Source: Gemmatimonadota bacterium
GTDB taxonomy: Bacteria > Gemmatimonadota > Gemmatimonadetes > Longimicrobiales > Gaopeijiaceae
DNA: 64,000 nucleotides
Assembly: GCA_015664885.1 (NCBI GenBank)
Contig: DQPL01000122.1
Span: 80,177 to 144,176 of the forward strand
Direction of reading: 5' to 3'
Positions 1 to 9,150 of this stretch are shown here, piece after piece. The notes under the pieces were generated by a model. The model worked only from the letters and a program-made list of their open reading frames with translations, made no database searches and had not been told where the DNA came from. Every line of letters begins with the position of its first letter. Position 1 is the first letter of the stretch. The translations under genes and the position numbers were made by a program.

Positions 1-425
1 CGGTGGAGCAGGTCTCCCCGGGGGTCACGATCGCTTCGGTACATGAAGCCGCGGCCCGTACGATCCTCGAGGGGTTGGTGGGGCTCGGGGTGCTCTCGGG
101 GCCAATGGAGGAGCTGTTCAGCGAGGCCGCGTACCGACTGTTCTTCCCGCACCAGACGTCCCATTGGCTCGGGCTCGACGTGCACGACCCCGGCGATTAC
201 GCGAAGGCGGGCGAATCGAGAGTGCTCGAGCCGGGCATGGTCTTCACGATAGAGCCCGGTCTCTACTTCCGTCCCGAAGCCTGCGAAGATGCCGCTGCTC
301 GGTTCTCGGGCATCGGAGTGCGCATCGAAGACGACGTGCTGGTGACCGACGACGGCTGCGAGGTGCTGACTGCCGCGCTACCGACGGGCGAGTCTGAGGT
401 CGAGGATCTGGTAGGCGCCCGTTGA
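1..425 (+). CDS. pepP: Xaa-Pro aminopeptidase (M24 family), C-terminal part only
   Basis: The gene enters from the left edge; about 140 codons remain (reading frame from base 3). The visible part is the C-terminal half of a pita-bread metallopeptidase that removes N-terminal residues preceding proline. Metal-site elements can be read: HQTSHWLGLDVHD carries the His ligand region, VFTIEPGLYF the first Glu, and GVRIEDDVLVT the second Glu. These match aminopeptidase P rather than methionine aminopeptidase, whose C-terminus differs. Its TGA stop overlaps the TTG start of the next gene by four bases (TTGA), suggesting translational coupling. Signal peptide and true start lie outside the window. Confidence 0.88.
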   Translation, partial: VEQVSPGVTIASVHEAAARTILEGLVGLGVLSGPMEELFSEAAYRLFFPHQTSHWLGLDVHDPGDYAKAGESRVLEPGMVFTIEPGLYFRPEACEDAAARFSGIGVRIEDDVLVTDDGCEVLTAALPTGESEVEDLVGAR

Positions 426-1285
426 CGACGCCCGCCGCCGGACGCCACGCCCTCCTGCTCCAGCGCCTGCAGCAGCCGGGCCCGCTCGTGGCAGTGGAGC
501 TACGACCGCCACGGTCGGATCTGGAGCCCGAAGACGGCATGGGCGCATGGATCGACCTGCACCACTCGCTCGGCCGGCTGACCAGCGACGACCTTTTCGT
601 CTTTCTCACGGACAACGCTGTGGGGGGGGCTGAAGAGGAGAACCTTGCGCACGTCGGCGCGAACGTTGGTGAAGATGTCGACTTACGCCGGATTATCCCG
701 ATTCTGACCACGAAGCACTCGGTCGACTACTGCATGATGTTCGCGTCGCGCGCACAATCCGAGGGGTTCGATGCGCTCACCGTCCTCGGAGGCGACAAGT
801 CGGTGGGTGTCCCGCGTTGCGTGCCTCACGGACGCGACCTTCGAGAGCTCCTGCGCGAGCGACTGCCCGATCTCGTACTGGGAGGGTGGGCCAACCCGCA
901 CCGCGACGCAGAAGAGCAGGTCGCGTTCTTGACCGCGGATGACGCCACCACGGACTTCGCGCTGACCCAGGTCGTTTCGCATCACAGCTTGGCAGGGGTC
1001 GAGCGATTCCTCGAGCGGATGCACGAGGTCGGAGCCACAGTACCCACGGTCTTCGGCGTCTTCTTCTACCGCAGCGCCAACCCGAGGACTCTAGAGGCCC
1101 TGGGAGGATTCTTCCCGGTCCCGGCCGAAGAAGTGACACACGAATTCGAGAGCGCGTCCGCCGAGGAGATCTGCGCGCGGACGATTCGAGTCCTGCGAAG
1201 CGTAGGAGCACAAAAGATATACATCAGCAACCTAGGCAACCGAGGCGCCGGCCGTCGCCTGAAGAGGATCATGGACCAGGTCTAG
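422..1285 (+). CDS. methylenetetrahydrofolate reductase-like protein (short, non-canonical type)
   Basis: A 287-residue TIM-barrel protein of the MTHFR superfamily. MTHFR-like landmarks are the strand and loop FDALTVLGGDKSVG (where MetF has LRGD), the segment DFALTQVVSHH, and VPTVFGVFFYRS near residue 215. It is poorly conserved against canonical MetF and more like the short MTHFR-like proteins reported in mycobacteria, which work without FAD; this placement is from memory of the family, not a search. It starts with TTG, overlapping pepP by four bases, and runs convergently into the HMT/MTHFR and metH genes. That neighbourhood supports a one-carbon or methionine role, but the reaction is not proven. 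A ketopantoate- or aldolase-like TIM barrel is the alternative. Confidence 0.6.
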   Translation: MTTPAAGRHALLLQRLQQPGPLVAVELRPPRSDLEPEDGMGAWIDLHHSLGRLTSDDLFVFLTDNAVGGAEEENLAHVGANVGEDVDLRRIIPILTTKHSVDYCMMFASRAQSEGFDALTVLGGDKSVGVPRCVPHGRDLRELLRERLPDLVLGGWANPHRDAEEQVAFLTADDATTDFALTQVVSHHSLAGVERFLERMHEVGATVPTVFGVFFYRSANPRTLEALGGFFPVPAEEVTHEFESASAEEICARTIRVLRSVGAQKIYISNLGNRGAGRRLKRIMDQV

Positions 1286-1331
1286 CCCCTAGGAGCGGTC
1301 CCTCTACGGGCTGCCCGCACCCGCAAGACGA

Positions 1332-3179
1332 TTAAGCGGTCGCGCTGACCCCCGCCTCACGAAGCACCCGCAGTGCGACGTCCACGCGTCTGCTAGGCGC
1401 GCTGAGGTGATACCCCTGCACATGCGGCCGTACAGCCTCGATCATCTCGAGAGCGATGAGCACCCCTTCCTCGAGCGCTGCCTCTGGACCGCTTTCCTGG
1501 GCACCGCGCATGCGCTCCACGATTGCGTCCGGCACTACCACGCCGGGGACCTCGTGCGCGAGAAATTCCGCGTTCCGCAGGCTCAGGAAGGGCCAAATCC
1601 CCGCGATCATAGGGATGCTTCCGCTTCCCACGCGTTCCAGGAAGCGCTCCAGCGCTTCTGGGTCGAAAATCGGTTGTGTGACCGCGAAGTTGGCCCCGGC
1701 TTCGACCTTGTACCGGTAGCGTTCGACTTCGCGCTCTTGGTCGACCGCGCCGGGGTTGGCCGCGACGCCTTGTACGAACTCCGTGGGCGCCCCGATCGAG
1801 TTCCCGCCAGGGTCGATGCCGCGGTTCAGGCCGTTCATGACGTTGGTCATTCCGATGGAGTCGATGTCGAAGACGGCAGTCGCGTCGGGGTAGGGGCCCT
1901 GAAGCAGCGGCTCGCCGCTGACCACCAACACATTTCGAATGCCTGCCGCGGCGGCTCCCAGCAGGTCAGAGATCATGCCGAGCATGTTGCGGTCCCTACA
2001 GGTGTAGTGCACCAGCGATTCAATACCGACCTCGTGTTCGACGATCAGCGCCGCGGAGAGAGCGCCCATTCGACTCACCGACCTCGGATTGTCGACAATC
2101 GCAAGTGTGTCGACTCCCGCGACCTTCAGGCGGCGGGCGGGCTCGATCAGCGCGGCCCGGTCCCAGCCGCGCGGCGGAATGATCTCTACCGATACAACCG
2201 GCTCTCCCCGAGCCAGCTTCCGACCCCATGCGGAGCGAACCTCGAGCGGCACGGCCTCTGTCGCTATGTCCACGCCTGCCTCCGCCACGGGCTCAGCGGT
2301 GGCGACGGTCTTGGGTTGCAGAGACGCTACAGCCTTACGGATCTGCTTGACGTGGTCCGGGGTCGTGCCGCAGCACCCGCCGACGAAGCGCACGCCGGCG
2401 TCGATCATGCGCTTCGCGTATTGCGCCATGTATTCGGGGCTGGCCAAGTACATCTTCCGGTCTCGCACGGTGCGGGGCAGGCCGGCATTAGGCTGTGCGA
2501 TCAGCGGCAAGTTGGTCGCCTCCGCCATCTCCTCGATGGCATCGAGCATGACTGCTGGGCCGACCGAACAATTCAGGCCGACGACATCGACTCCGAGGTC
2601 GGTGAGCTCGCGCGCGATCAATGTCGCATCGTTGCCATAAGCGGTTTTGCCGCCCGGGCCCACCGTCATTTGCGCGATAATCGGTAGGTCGCTCAGCCCT
2701 CGCACGGCTCCGACGGCGCATCCGATCTCGCTCATGTCCGAGAACGTCTCAAGCACGAACCCATCGACCCCGCCCTCGAGCAGCCCGTTCACCTGTCTTC
2801 GGAAGAAGTTGACCGCCTCTGAACGTGCTGTTGGGCCCCATGGTTCGATGCGAATGCCGAGAGGGCCGATGGCACCGGCCACGCTCGCGCGTTTGCCCGC
2901 GGCGGCCCGCGCCAGTTCCGCCGCCGCCCGGTTGATCTCTTCGGTCTGCTCGGCCAGCCCATACGACGAGAGCTTCACCGGGTTGGCGCCGAAGGTGTTG
3001 GTTTCGAGGATCTCGGCGCCGGCCGACACATACTCGTCGTGGATCTGACGCACGAGCTCGGGTCGGCGCCTATTGAGCTCATCGTAGCACACGTTGACGA
3101 ACACGCCGCGGCCGTACAGCAGTGTACCCATCGCGCCGTCGAATACGTGAACGAGTCCGTCCTCGATCAATGCCCTCAC
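1332..3179 (-). CDS. bifunctional homocysteine S-methyltransferase / 5,10-methylenetetrahydrofolate reductase
   Basis: About 615 residues. Residues 1-300 are a zinc-dependent homocysteine methyltransferase barrel: [10 protein letters not shown] at the N-terminus, VGLNCSVGP for the first Cys and [10 protein letters not shown] near residue 268 for the Cys pair. Residues 320-615 are an FAD-type MTHFR ([30 protein letters not shown]). The same fusion is known as YitJ in Bacillus. The start chosen is GTG at 3179, which overlaps the metH stop (GTGA); a longer frame exists upstream but would run deep inside metH and has no family similarity. It is evidently co-transcribed with metH. It supplies methyl-THF and possibly a cobalamin-independent methyl transfer. 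Confidence 0.93.
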   Translation of the reverse strand: MRALIEDGLVHVFDGAMGTLLYGRGVFVNVCYDELNRRRPELVRQIHDEYVSAGAEILETNTFGANPVKLSSYGLAEQTEEINRAAAELARAAAGKRASVAGAIGPLGIRIEPWGPTARSEAVNFFRRQVNGLLEGGVDGFVLETFSDMSEIGCAVGAVRGLSDLPIIAQMTVGPGGKTAYGNDATLIARELTDLGVDVVGLNCSVGPAVMLDAIEEMAEATNLPLIAQPNAGLPRTVRDRKMYLASPEYMAQYAKRMIDAGVRFVGGCCGTTPDHVKQIRKAVASLQPKTVATAEPVAEAGVDIATEAVPLEVRSAWGRKLARGEPVVSVEIIPPRGWDRAALIEPARRLKVAGVDTLAIVDNPRSVSRMGALSAALIVEHEVGIESLVHYTCRDRNMLGMISDLLGAAAAGIRNVLVVSGEPLLQGPYPDATAVFDIDSIGMTNVMNGLNRGIDPGGNSIGAPTEFVQGVAANPGAVDQEREVERYRYKVEAGANFAVTQPIFDPEALERFLERVGSGSIPMIAGIWPFLSLRNAEFLAHEVPGVVVPDAIVERMRGAQESGPEAALEEGVLIALEMIEAVRPHVQGYHLSAPSRRVDVALRVLREAGVSATA

Positions 3180-6100
3180 GGAGTGTCTCCTTCCGGATCG
3201 TAACCGAGATTGGGCGACAACCAGAGTTCCGCCTCGGCAATGCTCCAGCCCTTCCGCCCGGCGTAGTCTTCCACCTGATCCCGTCCGATTCGGCCCACTC
3301 CGAAGTACGCCGCGTCCGGATGCGACAGGTACCAACCACTCACGGATGCTGTAGGAGTCATCGCGAAGCTCTCGGTGAGCCGGATTCCGAGAGAGTTCTC
3401 GACGTCTAGCAGCTCGAAGAGTGTTCGCTTCTCGGTATGGTCCGGACAGGCGGGGTAACCGGGGGCCGGTCGGATCCCTCTGTACGCCTCTCGGACGAGC
3501 GCGTCGTTCGACAGCTCTTCCTTCGCAGCATACCCCCACAGTTCGCGGCGTACCCGCTCATGCATCGACTCGGCCAGCGCCTCCGCGAGTCGGTCCGCTA
3601 CCGACTTCACCAGGATCGCACCGTAGTCGTCGTTGGCGTCCTCCAACTCACGAGCCATCTCCTCTACGCCAATGCCGGCTGTAACCGCGAAACCACCGAC
3701 CCAATCGTGCTTCCCGGAATCCGCCGGGGCGACGAAATCCGCCAGGCAACGGTTCACCCGCCCATCCTTCGCGAACTGTTGGCGAAGATGGTGAAGCACG
3801 GTGAGGCGTTCTCTGCGGCCAGCGTCGGTGTACAGCTCGACGTCGTCGCCGATCGCGTTTGCCGGGAAGAAGCCGCTGACGGCGCGTGCGCTCACGCGAC
3901 CATCTGCGACGAGACGGTCCAAGAGTGCCTCGGCATCGGCCTTGAGGCTGCGAGCCTGTTCGCCGACGATCTCATCGTCGAGGATCGCGGGATACTTGCC
4001 CGCCAACTCCCAGGCCTGGAAAAAGGGCGTCCAATCGATGTACTGCCGCAGTTCCGCGATCTCCACGTCGAAGACATGAACCCCTTGCTGGAACGGTGCT
4101 GGCGGGTCGTATGATGACCAATCCAGCTGCTCGGCCCGCTCTCGAGCCACCGCGATGGGCAGCAACTCGGTTCGAGCGGTGCGCTGCGCACGCCGCGCAC
4201 GCTCGGACTCATAGCCGGCCCGCACCTCGGCGATGTAGGTATCTCGGCCTTCGTCGTCCAACAGCGCAGACACGACTCCCACCGCTCTGGAGGCGTCCAG
4301 CACGTGCACAGTGGCCCCGTTGTAGTGGTGCTCGATCTTCACCGCGGTGTGCACCTTAGATGTCGTCGCGCCGCCAATCAGGAGGGGCGTATCAAAGCCC
4401 GTCCTCTCCATCTCCTTGGCGACGTGCACCATCTGAAGGAGTGACGGTGTGATCAGCCCCGACAGGCCGATCACATCGACCTGCTGCGCGCGTGCGGTCT
4501 CCAGGATGCGCTCGGAGGGCACCATGACCCCGAGGTCGATCACCGAGTAGCCGTTACACTGCAGCACGACACCAACGATACTCTTGCCGATATCGTGCAC
4601 GTCACCCTTGACGGTGGCGAGCAGCACCGTGCCCTTGTCGGTCGTGCCCGACTTCTCGGCCTCCAAGAACGGCGTGAGGTAGCTCACCGCCTTCTTCATC
4701 ACCCGCGCGCTCTTCACAACTTGTGGCAAGAACATGCGACCGCTGCCGAAGAGGTCGCCGACGACGTTCATGCCGTCCATGAGCGGCCCCTCGATCACAT
4801 CGAGCGCCAGCGGCAACTCCCGGCGCGCTGCTTCTGCGTCCTGCTCGACGAATTTGTCGATGCCTTGCACGAGCGCGTGCTTCAGCCGCTCGTGCACATC
4901 GAGCTCGCGCCACGTCAGGTCCTCGTCGGTGCGGTGTTTGGTGGTGCCGGACCGCGTTAGGGCGATCTGAGTGAGTGTCTCCGTCGCGTCCGGAGATCGT
5001 ACGAAGAGCACATCTTCCACGGGCTCGAGCAGATCGGCTGGAATCTCGTCGTAGACCGGTAGTGCACCCGCGTTCACGATGCCCATGTCGAGTCCTGCGT
5101 TGATCGCGTGGTAGAGAAAGGCCGTGTGCATGGCCTCTCTCACCTCTGGGCTGCCGCGGAAGGAGAACGACACGTTGCTGATGCCGCCGCTCGTCAGCGC
5201 GTGTGGACACGATTTCTTGATTTGTCGGACCGCCTCGATGAAGCGGATCGCGTATTCGTCGTGCTCTTCGATTCCGGTCGCCACGGCGAAGACGTTGGCG
5301 TCGAAGATGATGTCCTCGGGAAGGAAACCCTCTTCGTCGACGAGGATCCTGTAGACGCGCTCACAGATCTCCACCTTGCGCTCCAGTGTGTCCGCTTGAC
5401 CCTCTTCGTCGAACGCCATGACCACTGCTGCCGCACCATACCGGCGTACGGTGCGGGCTCGTTCACGGAACGCGTCTTCGCCGTCCTTCAGCGAAATCGA
5501 ATTCACGACGCCCTTGCCCTGAAGGGTCTTGAGGCCGGCCTCGATCACCTCCCAGTCGGAGGAGTCCACCATGACCGGGATGCGCGCGATCTCGGGCTCG
5601 GACGCCAGCAGGTTGAGGAAGCGCGGCATCGCCGCGACTCCGTCGAGCAGCCCCTCATCCATGTTCACGTCGATGATCTGCGATCCGCCTTGAACCTGCT
5701 GAAGCGCCACCTCGATCGCGGTCTCGTAGTCTTCTTCCTTGATGAGGGTGGCGAATCGCCTCGAGCCCGAGACGTTTGTGCGCTCGCCGACGTTCACGAA
5801 AAGCGATTCGGGACCGATCGTGAGCGGCTCCAGACCGGACAGCCGAGTCCGCCGGGGCGGCTCGGGGACCGTGCGTGGCGGACGGCCGACGACGACATCT
5901 GCGATCGCCCGGATGTGATCCGGGGTCGTGCCGCAGCAGCCACCCACGATGTTCAGGAATCCTGCGTCCACGAAGTCCGACGTCACGCTCGCCATGTGGT
6001 CCGGCGTGTCGTCGTATTCGCCGAACTCGTTGGGAAGCCCGGCGTTGGGATAGCAGCTGATCGGCAGCCGAGCCACGTCGGACAGCTCTTCGAGATGCGG

Positions 6101-6901
6101 TCGCAGCTGATCGATTCCGAGCGCGCAGTTCAGCCCCACGCTGAGCAGGCCGCTTTCCCGACCCGGTCCGGGATGCACGCCGTGAGCGATGGCGTTGTAG
6201 AACGCCTCGGGTGTCTGTCCGGAGAGCGTACGCCCGCTCTGGTCGGTGATCGTCCCGGACATCATCACCGGTATGTCGACCGCCACTTCGGCGAGCACCA
6301 GAGAGAGCGCGTACAGTGCCGCTTTCGCGTTCAGCGTGTCGAATGCGGTCTCGACCAGTAGGATGTCCACGCCGCCTTCGAGTAGGCCATGCGCCTGTTC
6401 CTGATACGCCCGGACGAGCTCATCGAACGTGACGTTGCGCGCGCCGGGGTCGCCCACGTCGGGCGAGATGGACGCCGTGCGGTTCGTGGGGCCGAGCGCG
6501 CCGGCAACCCAACGAGTACGGGATGGGTCGCGCGCGTCGGCGGCGTCGGCGGCTTCGCGCGCGAGACGAGCGCCGGCGCGATTGAGCTCACGCGCGATCT
6601 CTTCCAGCCCATAGTCCTCGAGCGAAATTCGGTTGGCGTTGAACGTATTGGTCTCGATCAGGTCCGCGCCCGCCTCCAGGTATTCGGCGTGGATATCGCG
6701 GATCAAGGCGGGCTGCGAGAGGCACAGGATGTCATTGGCTCCGAAAAGATCGGAGTCGGTGTCGGCGAAGCGTTGACCCCGGAAGTCCTCTTCACCGAGC
6801 TCGTGGCGCTGAATCATCGTGCCCATCGCGCCGTCTAGGACGAGGATCCTGTGCTGCAACTCTTCCCGAATCAAACCGGCCCGGCCAGCGGATGACGCCA
6901 T
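3176..6901 (-). CDS. metH: cobalamin-dependent methionine synthase
   Basis: A full-length MetH of about 1,241 residues that moves the methyl group of methyl-THF through cobalamin to homocysteine. Domain order is canonical: homocysteine domain with zinc Cys (GLNCALG near 258, [10 protein letters not shown] near 320); pterin domain ([16 protein letters not shown]); cobalamin cap and B12 domain with GDVHDIGK, whose His near 766 is the axial cobalt ligand; and a C-terminal activation domain ([15 protein letters not shown]) binding AdoMet. ATG at 6901 was chosen because GAGGA lies just upstream and upstream residues have no family match. It is first of a two-gene operon with the HMT/MTHFR gene and lies behind a leader with a terminator-like hairpin. 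Confidence 0.97.
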   Translation of the reverse strand: MASSAGRAGLIREELQHRILVLDGAMGTMIQRHELGEEDFRGQRFADTDSDLFGANDILCLSQPALIRDIHAEYLEAGADLIETNTFNANRISLEDYGLEEIARELNRAGARLAREAADAADARDPSRTRWVAGALGPTNRTASISPDVGDPGARNVTFDELVRAYQEQAHGLLEGGVDILLVETAFDTLNAKAALYALSLVLAEVAVDIPVMMSGTITDQSGRTLSGQTPEAFYNAIAHGVHPGPGRESGLLSVGLNCALGIDQLRPHLEELSDVARLPISCYPNAGLPNEFGEYDDTPDHMASVTSDFVDAGFLNIVGGCCGTTPDHIRAIADVVVGRPPRTVPEPPRRTRLSGLEPLTIGPESLFVNVGERTNVSGSRRFATLIKEEDYETAIEVALQQVQGGSQIIDVNMDEGLLDGVAAMPRFLNLLASEPEIARIPVMVDSSDWEVIEAGLKTLQGKGVVNSISLKDGEDAFRERARTVRRYGAAAVVMAFDEEGQADTLERKVEICERVYRILVDEEGFLPEDIIFDANVFAVATGIEEHDEYAIRFIEAVRQIKKSCPHALTSGGISNVSFSFRGSPEVREAMHTAFLYHAINAGLDMGIVNAGALPVYDEIPADLLEPVEDVLFVRSPDATETLTQIALTRSGTTKHRTDEDLTWRELDVHERLKHALVQGIDKFVEQDAEAARRELPLALDVIEGPLMDGMNVVGDLFGSGRMFLPQVVKSARVMKKAVSYLTPFLEAEKSGTTDKGTVLLATVKGDVHDIGKSIVGVVLQCNGYSVIDLGVMVPSERILETARAQQVDVIGLSGLITPSLLQMVHVAKEMERTGFDTPLLIGGATTSKVHTAVKIEHHYNGATVHVLDASRAVGVVSALLDDEGRDTYIAEVRAGYESERARRAQRTARTELLPIAVARERAEQLDWSSYDPPAPFQQGVHVFDVEIAELRQYIDWTPFFQAWELAGKYPAILDDEIVGEQARSLKADAEALLDRLVADGRVSARAVSGFFPANAIGDDVELYTDAGRRERLTVLHHLRQQFAKDGRVNRCLADFVAPADSGKHDWVGGFAVTAGIGVEEMARELEDANDDYGAILVKSVADRLAEALAESMHERVRRELWGYAAKEELSNDALVREAYRGIRPAPGYPACPDHTEKRTLFELLDVENSLGIRLTESFAMTPTASVSGWYLSHPDAAYFGVGRIGRDQVEDYAGRKGWSIAEAELWLSPNLGYDPEGDTP

Positions 6902-6913
6902 GGATTCCTCGAC

Positions 6914-6948
6914 AAAAAAAGGCCCCTCGCGACGGTGCGCGACAGGGC
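6914..6948 (-). terminator. intrinsic-terminator hairpin in the metH leader (candidate attenuator)
   Basis: Read on the minus strand, GCCCU(G)UCGCG pairs with CGCGAGGGGC across the hexaloop CACCGU: ten pairs (one G-U) with one bulged G, followed by seven U at 6920-6914. The U-run ends about a dozen bases before the metH ATG and abuts its Shine-Dalgarno GAGGA. A terminator here would act only on metH transcription, which is the layout of a transcription-attenuation leader. A second hairpin lies just upstream at 6968-6998 (CGCGGG pairs with CCCGCG, inner stem CGUC/GACG). The pairing is seen in sequence; the regulatory role is inferred. Confidence 0.65.
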
Positions 6949-7039
6949 GGTGGTCTTTTAGCTCGTTCGCGGGCTCGTCACACTGGACGGGTCCCGCGGG
7001 CCGCAATACTCCTCAAATCGCCCCAGATCTACTCAGAGG

Positions 7040-7068
7040 AAACTAGCGTCACTCACGGGGAGCGCCAA
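7040..7068 (-). promoter_or_regulatory. metH: possible sigma-70 promoter of metH
   Basis: On the minus strand TTGGCG (7068-7063) is followed after exactly 17 bases by TAGTTT (7045-7040), a passable -35/-10 pair. A start near 7033 would give a leader of about 130 bases containing both hairpins ahead of metH. The match is only moderate and no transcript data are available. Confidence 0.35.
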
Positions 7069-7133
7069 GTTACAGGAAACCCGCGACGCTCTGCTCCGCC
7101 ATTGGCGAACGAATCCAGCCGACGCTGCTCGAA

Positions 7134-8042
7134 ATGACGATGAACCGCTGGCCGGCTCGACCGCATGTCGGCACCTCGTTCTACAAGGCGCACGGCCTGG
7201 GCAACGATTACCTGGTGTTCCGAGAGGGTTCCGGCTGGTGTGCGACTCCCGACGCGATCCGAGCGGTGTGCGACCGACATCGCGGGATCGGTTCGGACGG
7301 CGTGGTGGTGCTGCTCGCCAACCAGGACGACGACCTGCTACGCCTGCGCATGTTCAATCCGGATGGCAGTGAGTTCGAGCGCAGCGGGAACGGACTGCGC
7401 ATCCTCGCGTCCTACCTCGCTCGCGAGGGCCTCGTGGGTGTGGAGCCCTTCGCGGTCGAGGTCGGTGGGGCTCTGGTCGAGATGACCGTGCACGGAGTTC
7501 AGGGCTCCACGTACGATGTCTCAGCTGACATGGGGCGCTGCTACGTCGGGCCCGAGGCCGTCGGACTGAACCAGAGCGCGCTCGACGAGCATGGTGGGTT
7601 CGCCGGTCCGGATGGCGCGCCGCTCCATGTCGTCCCGGTGTCGGTGGGCAATCCACACCTGGTTGCGCTCGTGCCCGAAGCGACCGAAGCGCTGCTCGAG
7701 TCGATCGGCCCTTTCTTGTCGTCCCACGCCGCTCTCAGCGAGGGAGCGAACGTGCAACTCGCGACGCCGTGCGGTCCCGGGCACGTGCGAGCCCTCATTT
7801 GGGAGCGGGGCGTGGGGCGCACCAGCGCCTCGGGTACCAGCGCCTGCGCGGTAGCGATCGCGGCGGTCGCTGAAGGGCTCATGGAGGCGGGCGACGTCAA
7901 CGTTGAGATGCCCGGCGGCTCTCTCGTCGTATCGGTGACGTCGGAGTACGACACCGTGCTGCGCGGGCCCGTCGAGGAAATATTGAGTGGCCAACTAGCG
8001 ACCGAGTGGGTGTCGCGGCTCGCACCGCCTACAGGTAACTAG
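7134..8042 (+). CDS. diaminopimelate epimerase-like protein lacking both catalytic cysteines
   Basis: A 302-residue protein with the DapF fold: opening KAHGLGNDYLVF, the DRHRGIGSDG element and tandem alpha/beta-barrel halves. DapF uses two cysteines, in CGNGxR and ACGTGxxA, as an acid-base pair. Here the motifs read FERSGNGLRI (Ser84, codon AGC) and SASGTSACA (Ser233, codon TCG), so both positions are serine. The protein may therefore be a related isomerase or racemase, or inactive, rather than a true DAP epimerase. It is divergent from metH and convergent with lptG. ATG at 7134 or 7140 are both possible; neither has a clear ribosome site. The family assignment is firm; the substrate is unknown. 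Confidence 0.85.
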   Translation: MTMNRWPARPHVGTSFYKAHGLGNDYLVFREGSGWCATPDAIRAVCDRHRGIGSDGVVVLLANQDDDLLRLRMFNPDGSEFERSGNGLRILASYLAREGLVGVEPFAVEVGGALVEMTVHGVQGSTYDVSADMGRCYVGPEAVGLNQSALDEHGGFAGPDGAPLHVVPVSVGNPHLVALVPEATEALLESIGPFLSSHAALSEGANVQLATPCGPGHVRALIWERGVGRTSASGTSACAVAIAAVAEGLMEAGDVNVEMPGGSLVVSVTSEYDTVLRGPVEEILSGQLATEWVSRLAPPTGN

Positions 8043-8066
8043 GCGAGTAAGCTGCGCTATGCGCCA

Positions 8067-8081
8067 AGGCCGGTCTGGCCT
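8067..8081. terminator. weak hairpin between the converging dapF-like and lptG genes
   Basis: AGGCC and GGCCT pair across a five-base loop; the hairpin overlaps the lptG stop codon. There is no T-run, so its activity is doubtful, but it sits at the only gap between two converging genes. Confidence 0.3.
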
Positions 8082-9150
8082 ACGTACGCACTCGCGCCAA
8101 GAGTACCAGCGCCGCCCCGAAGAAGACGAAATTGGGGAGCCACGCCGCGGTAAGCGGTGAGATCGCGCCCGCTCCACCGACTGCGCCAGAGATCTTGAGC
8201 ATCAGGATATAGACGATCACGGTCCCCAGGGAAATCCCGATCCCGTAGGCGTTTCCACCCCGCTTGTTGCTCGTCGCCAGTGGCGCACCGAACAAGAGCA
8301 CGACGAGCGTCGCGACGGCGATCGACAGCTTCTGCTCACGTCTCACCAGCAGCTCGTCTGCGTTGCCCCCTGTCCGCTCCAGGATGCCCGCCAGGTGATC
8401 GATCTCGGCATAGGTCATCTCGTCAGGCTCACGCGGAGCTTCCAGCAACTCATCCGGTCTCTCGACCATGTCGCGCATGACGAGGCGATTGAACTGGATG
8501 GACTGCTCCGCCGAATCGGGTGTGAGGGTGCGCAGGTATCCTCTCTGCAGCCGCCAGCCTTGGATCGAATCCCAGACCGCGGATTCCGCGAGTACGTGTA
8601 GTCCGTTGGAACCGTCCACGGGTGGTCGCTCGATCACAACGGTCGACATGTGTCCGTCGCCTGCCGTGAGCCGACCGATCTGCCATGTCATGCCGCTCTC
8701 CGAGCGATAGACGAAGCCGGAGCGCCACGAGCGTCGCGGGTCCTCGTTTCTGAGGATCGCCGCCGCGATGCGGTTACCGTGCGGCTCGAGCTCGGTGAGC
8801 GCTAGCGCCACCCCGGTGAGTAGCACGCCCATGACCACGATCGGCACGATCACCCGGTGAAACGAGATGCCCCCGGCCTTGGCGGCGACGAGCTCACGGT
8901 GGGTCGTCATCCCGTGGACGGTGAAGACCGCCGCGATCAGGGCGGCGAAGGGGAACGACCACTTGATGAACATCGGCATCATGAACACGTAGGCCTGCGC
9001 CACCTCGGCGACGGACAGGCCCCGATCGATGAAGTCGTCCATGTTCTCCGTGATGTGGCCGATCACGAGCAACGGCGGGCCGGCGATCACGAAGACGGAG
9101 AAGTGGCGCAGGAAGGTCCCGGCAACGAGCCGGTCGAGAATCCGGATCAC
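8080..9150 (-). CDS. lptG: lipopolysaccharide export permease LptG (YjgP/YjgQ family)
   Basis: A protein of about 356 residues with transmembrane helices at both ends flanking a periplasmic beta-jellyroll, the plan of the LptF/LptG pair that extracts LPS from the inner membrane with LptB. Family features are the first helix RHFSVFVIAGPPLLVIGH, an AAKAGGISFHRVIVP coupling segment and the C-terminal helices. The start is GTG at 9150, in a GTGA overlap with the lptF stop; a longer frame is open but lies within lptF and does not look like a permease. The two genes form an operon. LptF and LptG paralogues are hard to tell apart by eye, so the F/G labels follow gene order. Confidence 0.88.
   Translation of the reverse strand: MIRILDRLVAGTFLRHFSVFVIAGPPLLVIGHITENMDDFIDRGLSVAEVAQAYVFMMPMFIKWSFPFAALIAAVFTVHGMTTHRELVAAKAGGISFHRVIVPIVVMGVLLTGVALALTELEPHGNRIAAAILRNEDPRRSWRSGFVYRSESGMTWQIGRLTAGDGHMSTVVIERPPVDGSNGLHVLAESAVWDSIQGWRLQRGYLRTLTPDSAEQSIQFNRLVMRDMVERPDELLEAPREPDEMTYAEIDHLAGILERTGGNADELLVRREQKLSIAVATLVVLLFGAPLATSNKRGGNAYGIGISLGTVIVYILMLKISGAVGGAGAISPLTAAWLPNFVFFGAALVLLARVRT

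Noticed and set aside
1407..2687. 426-codon plus-strand frame opposite the HMT/MTHFR gene
   Set aside because: Antisense shadow with no domain; the minus frame matches a known fusion end to end.
5108..6361. 417-codon plus-strand frame inside metH
   Set aside because: Antisense shadow of metH; the minus-strand protein is conserved throughout.
6968..7020. SAH riboswitch in the metH leader
   Set aside because: A GAGGAG...UGCGG...CCAG resemblance exists, but the closing stem and the pseudoknot partner expected of the SAH aptamer are not there.
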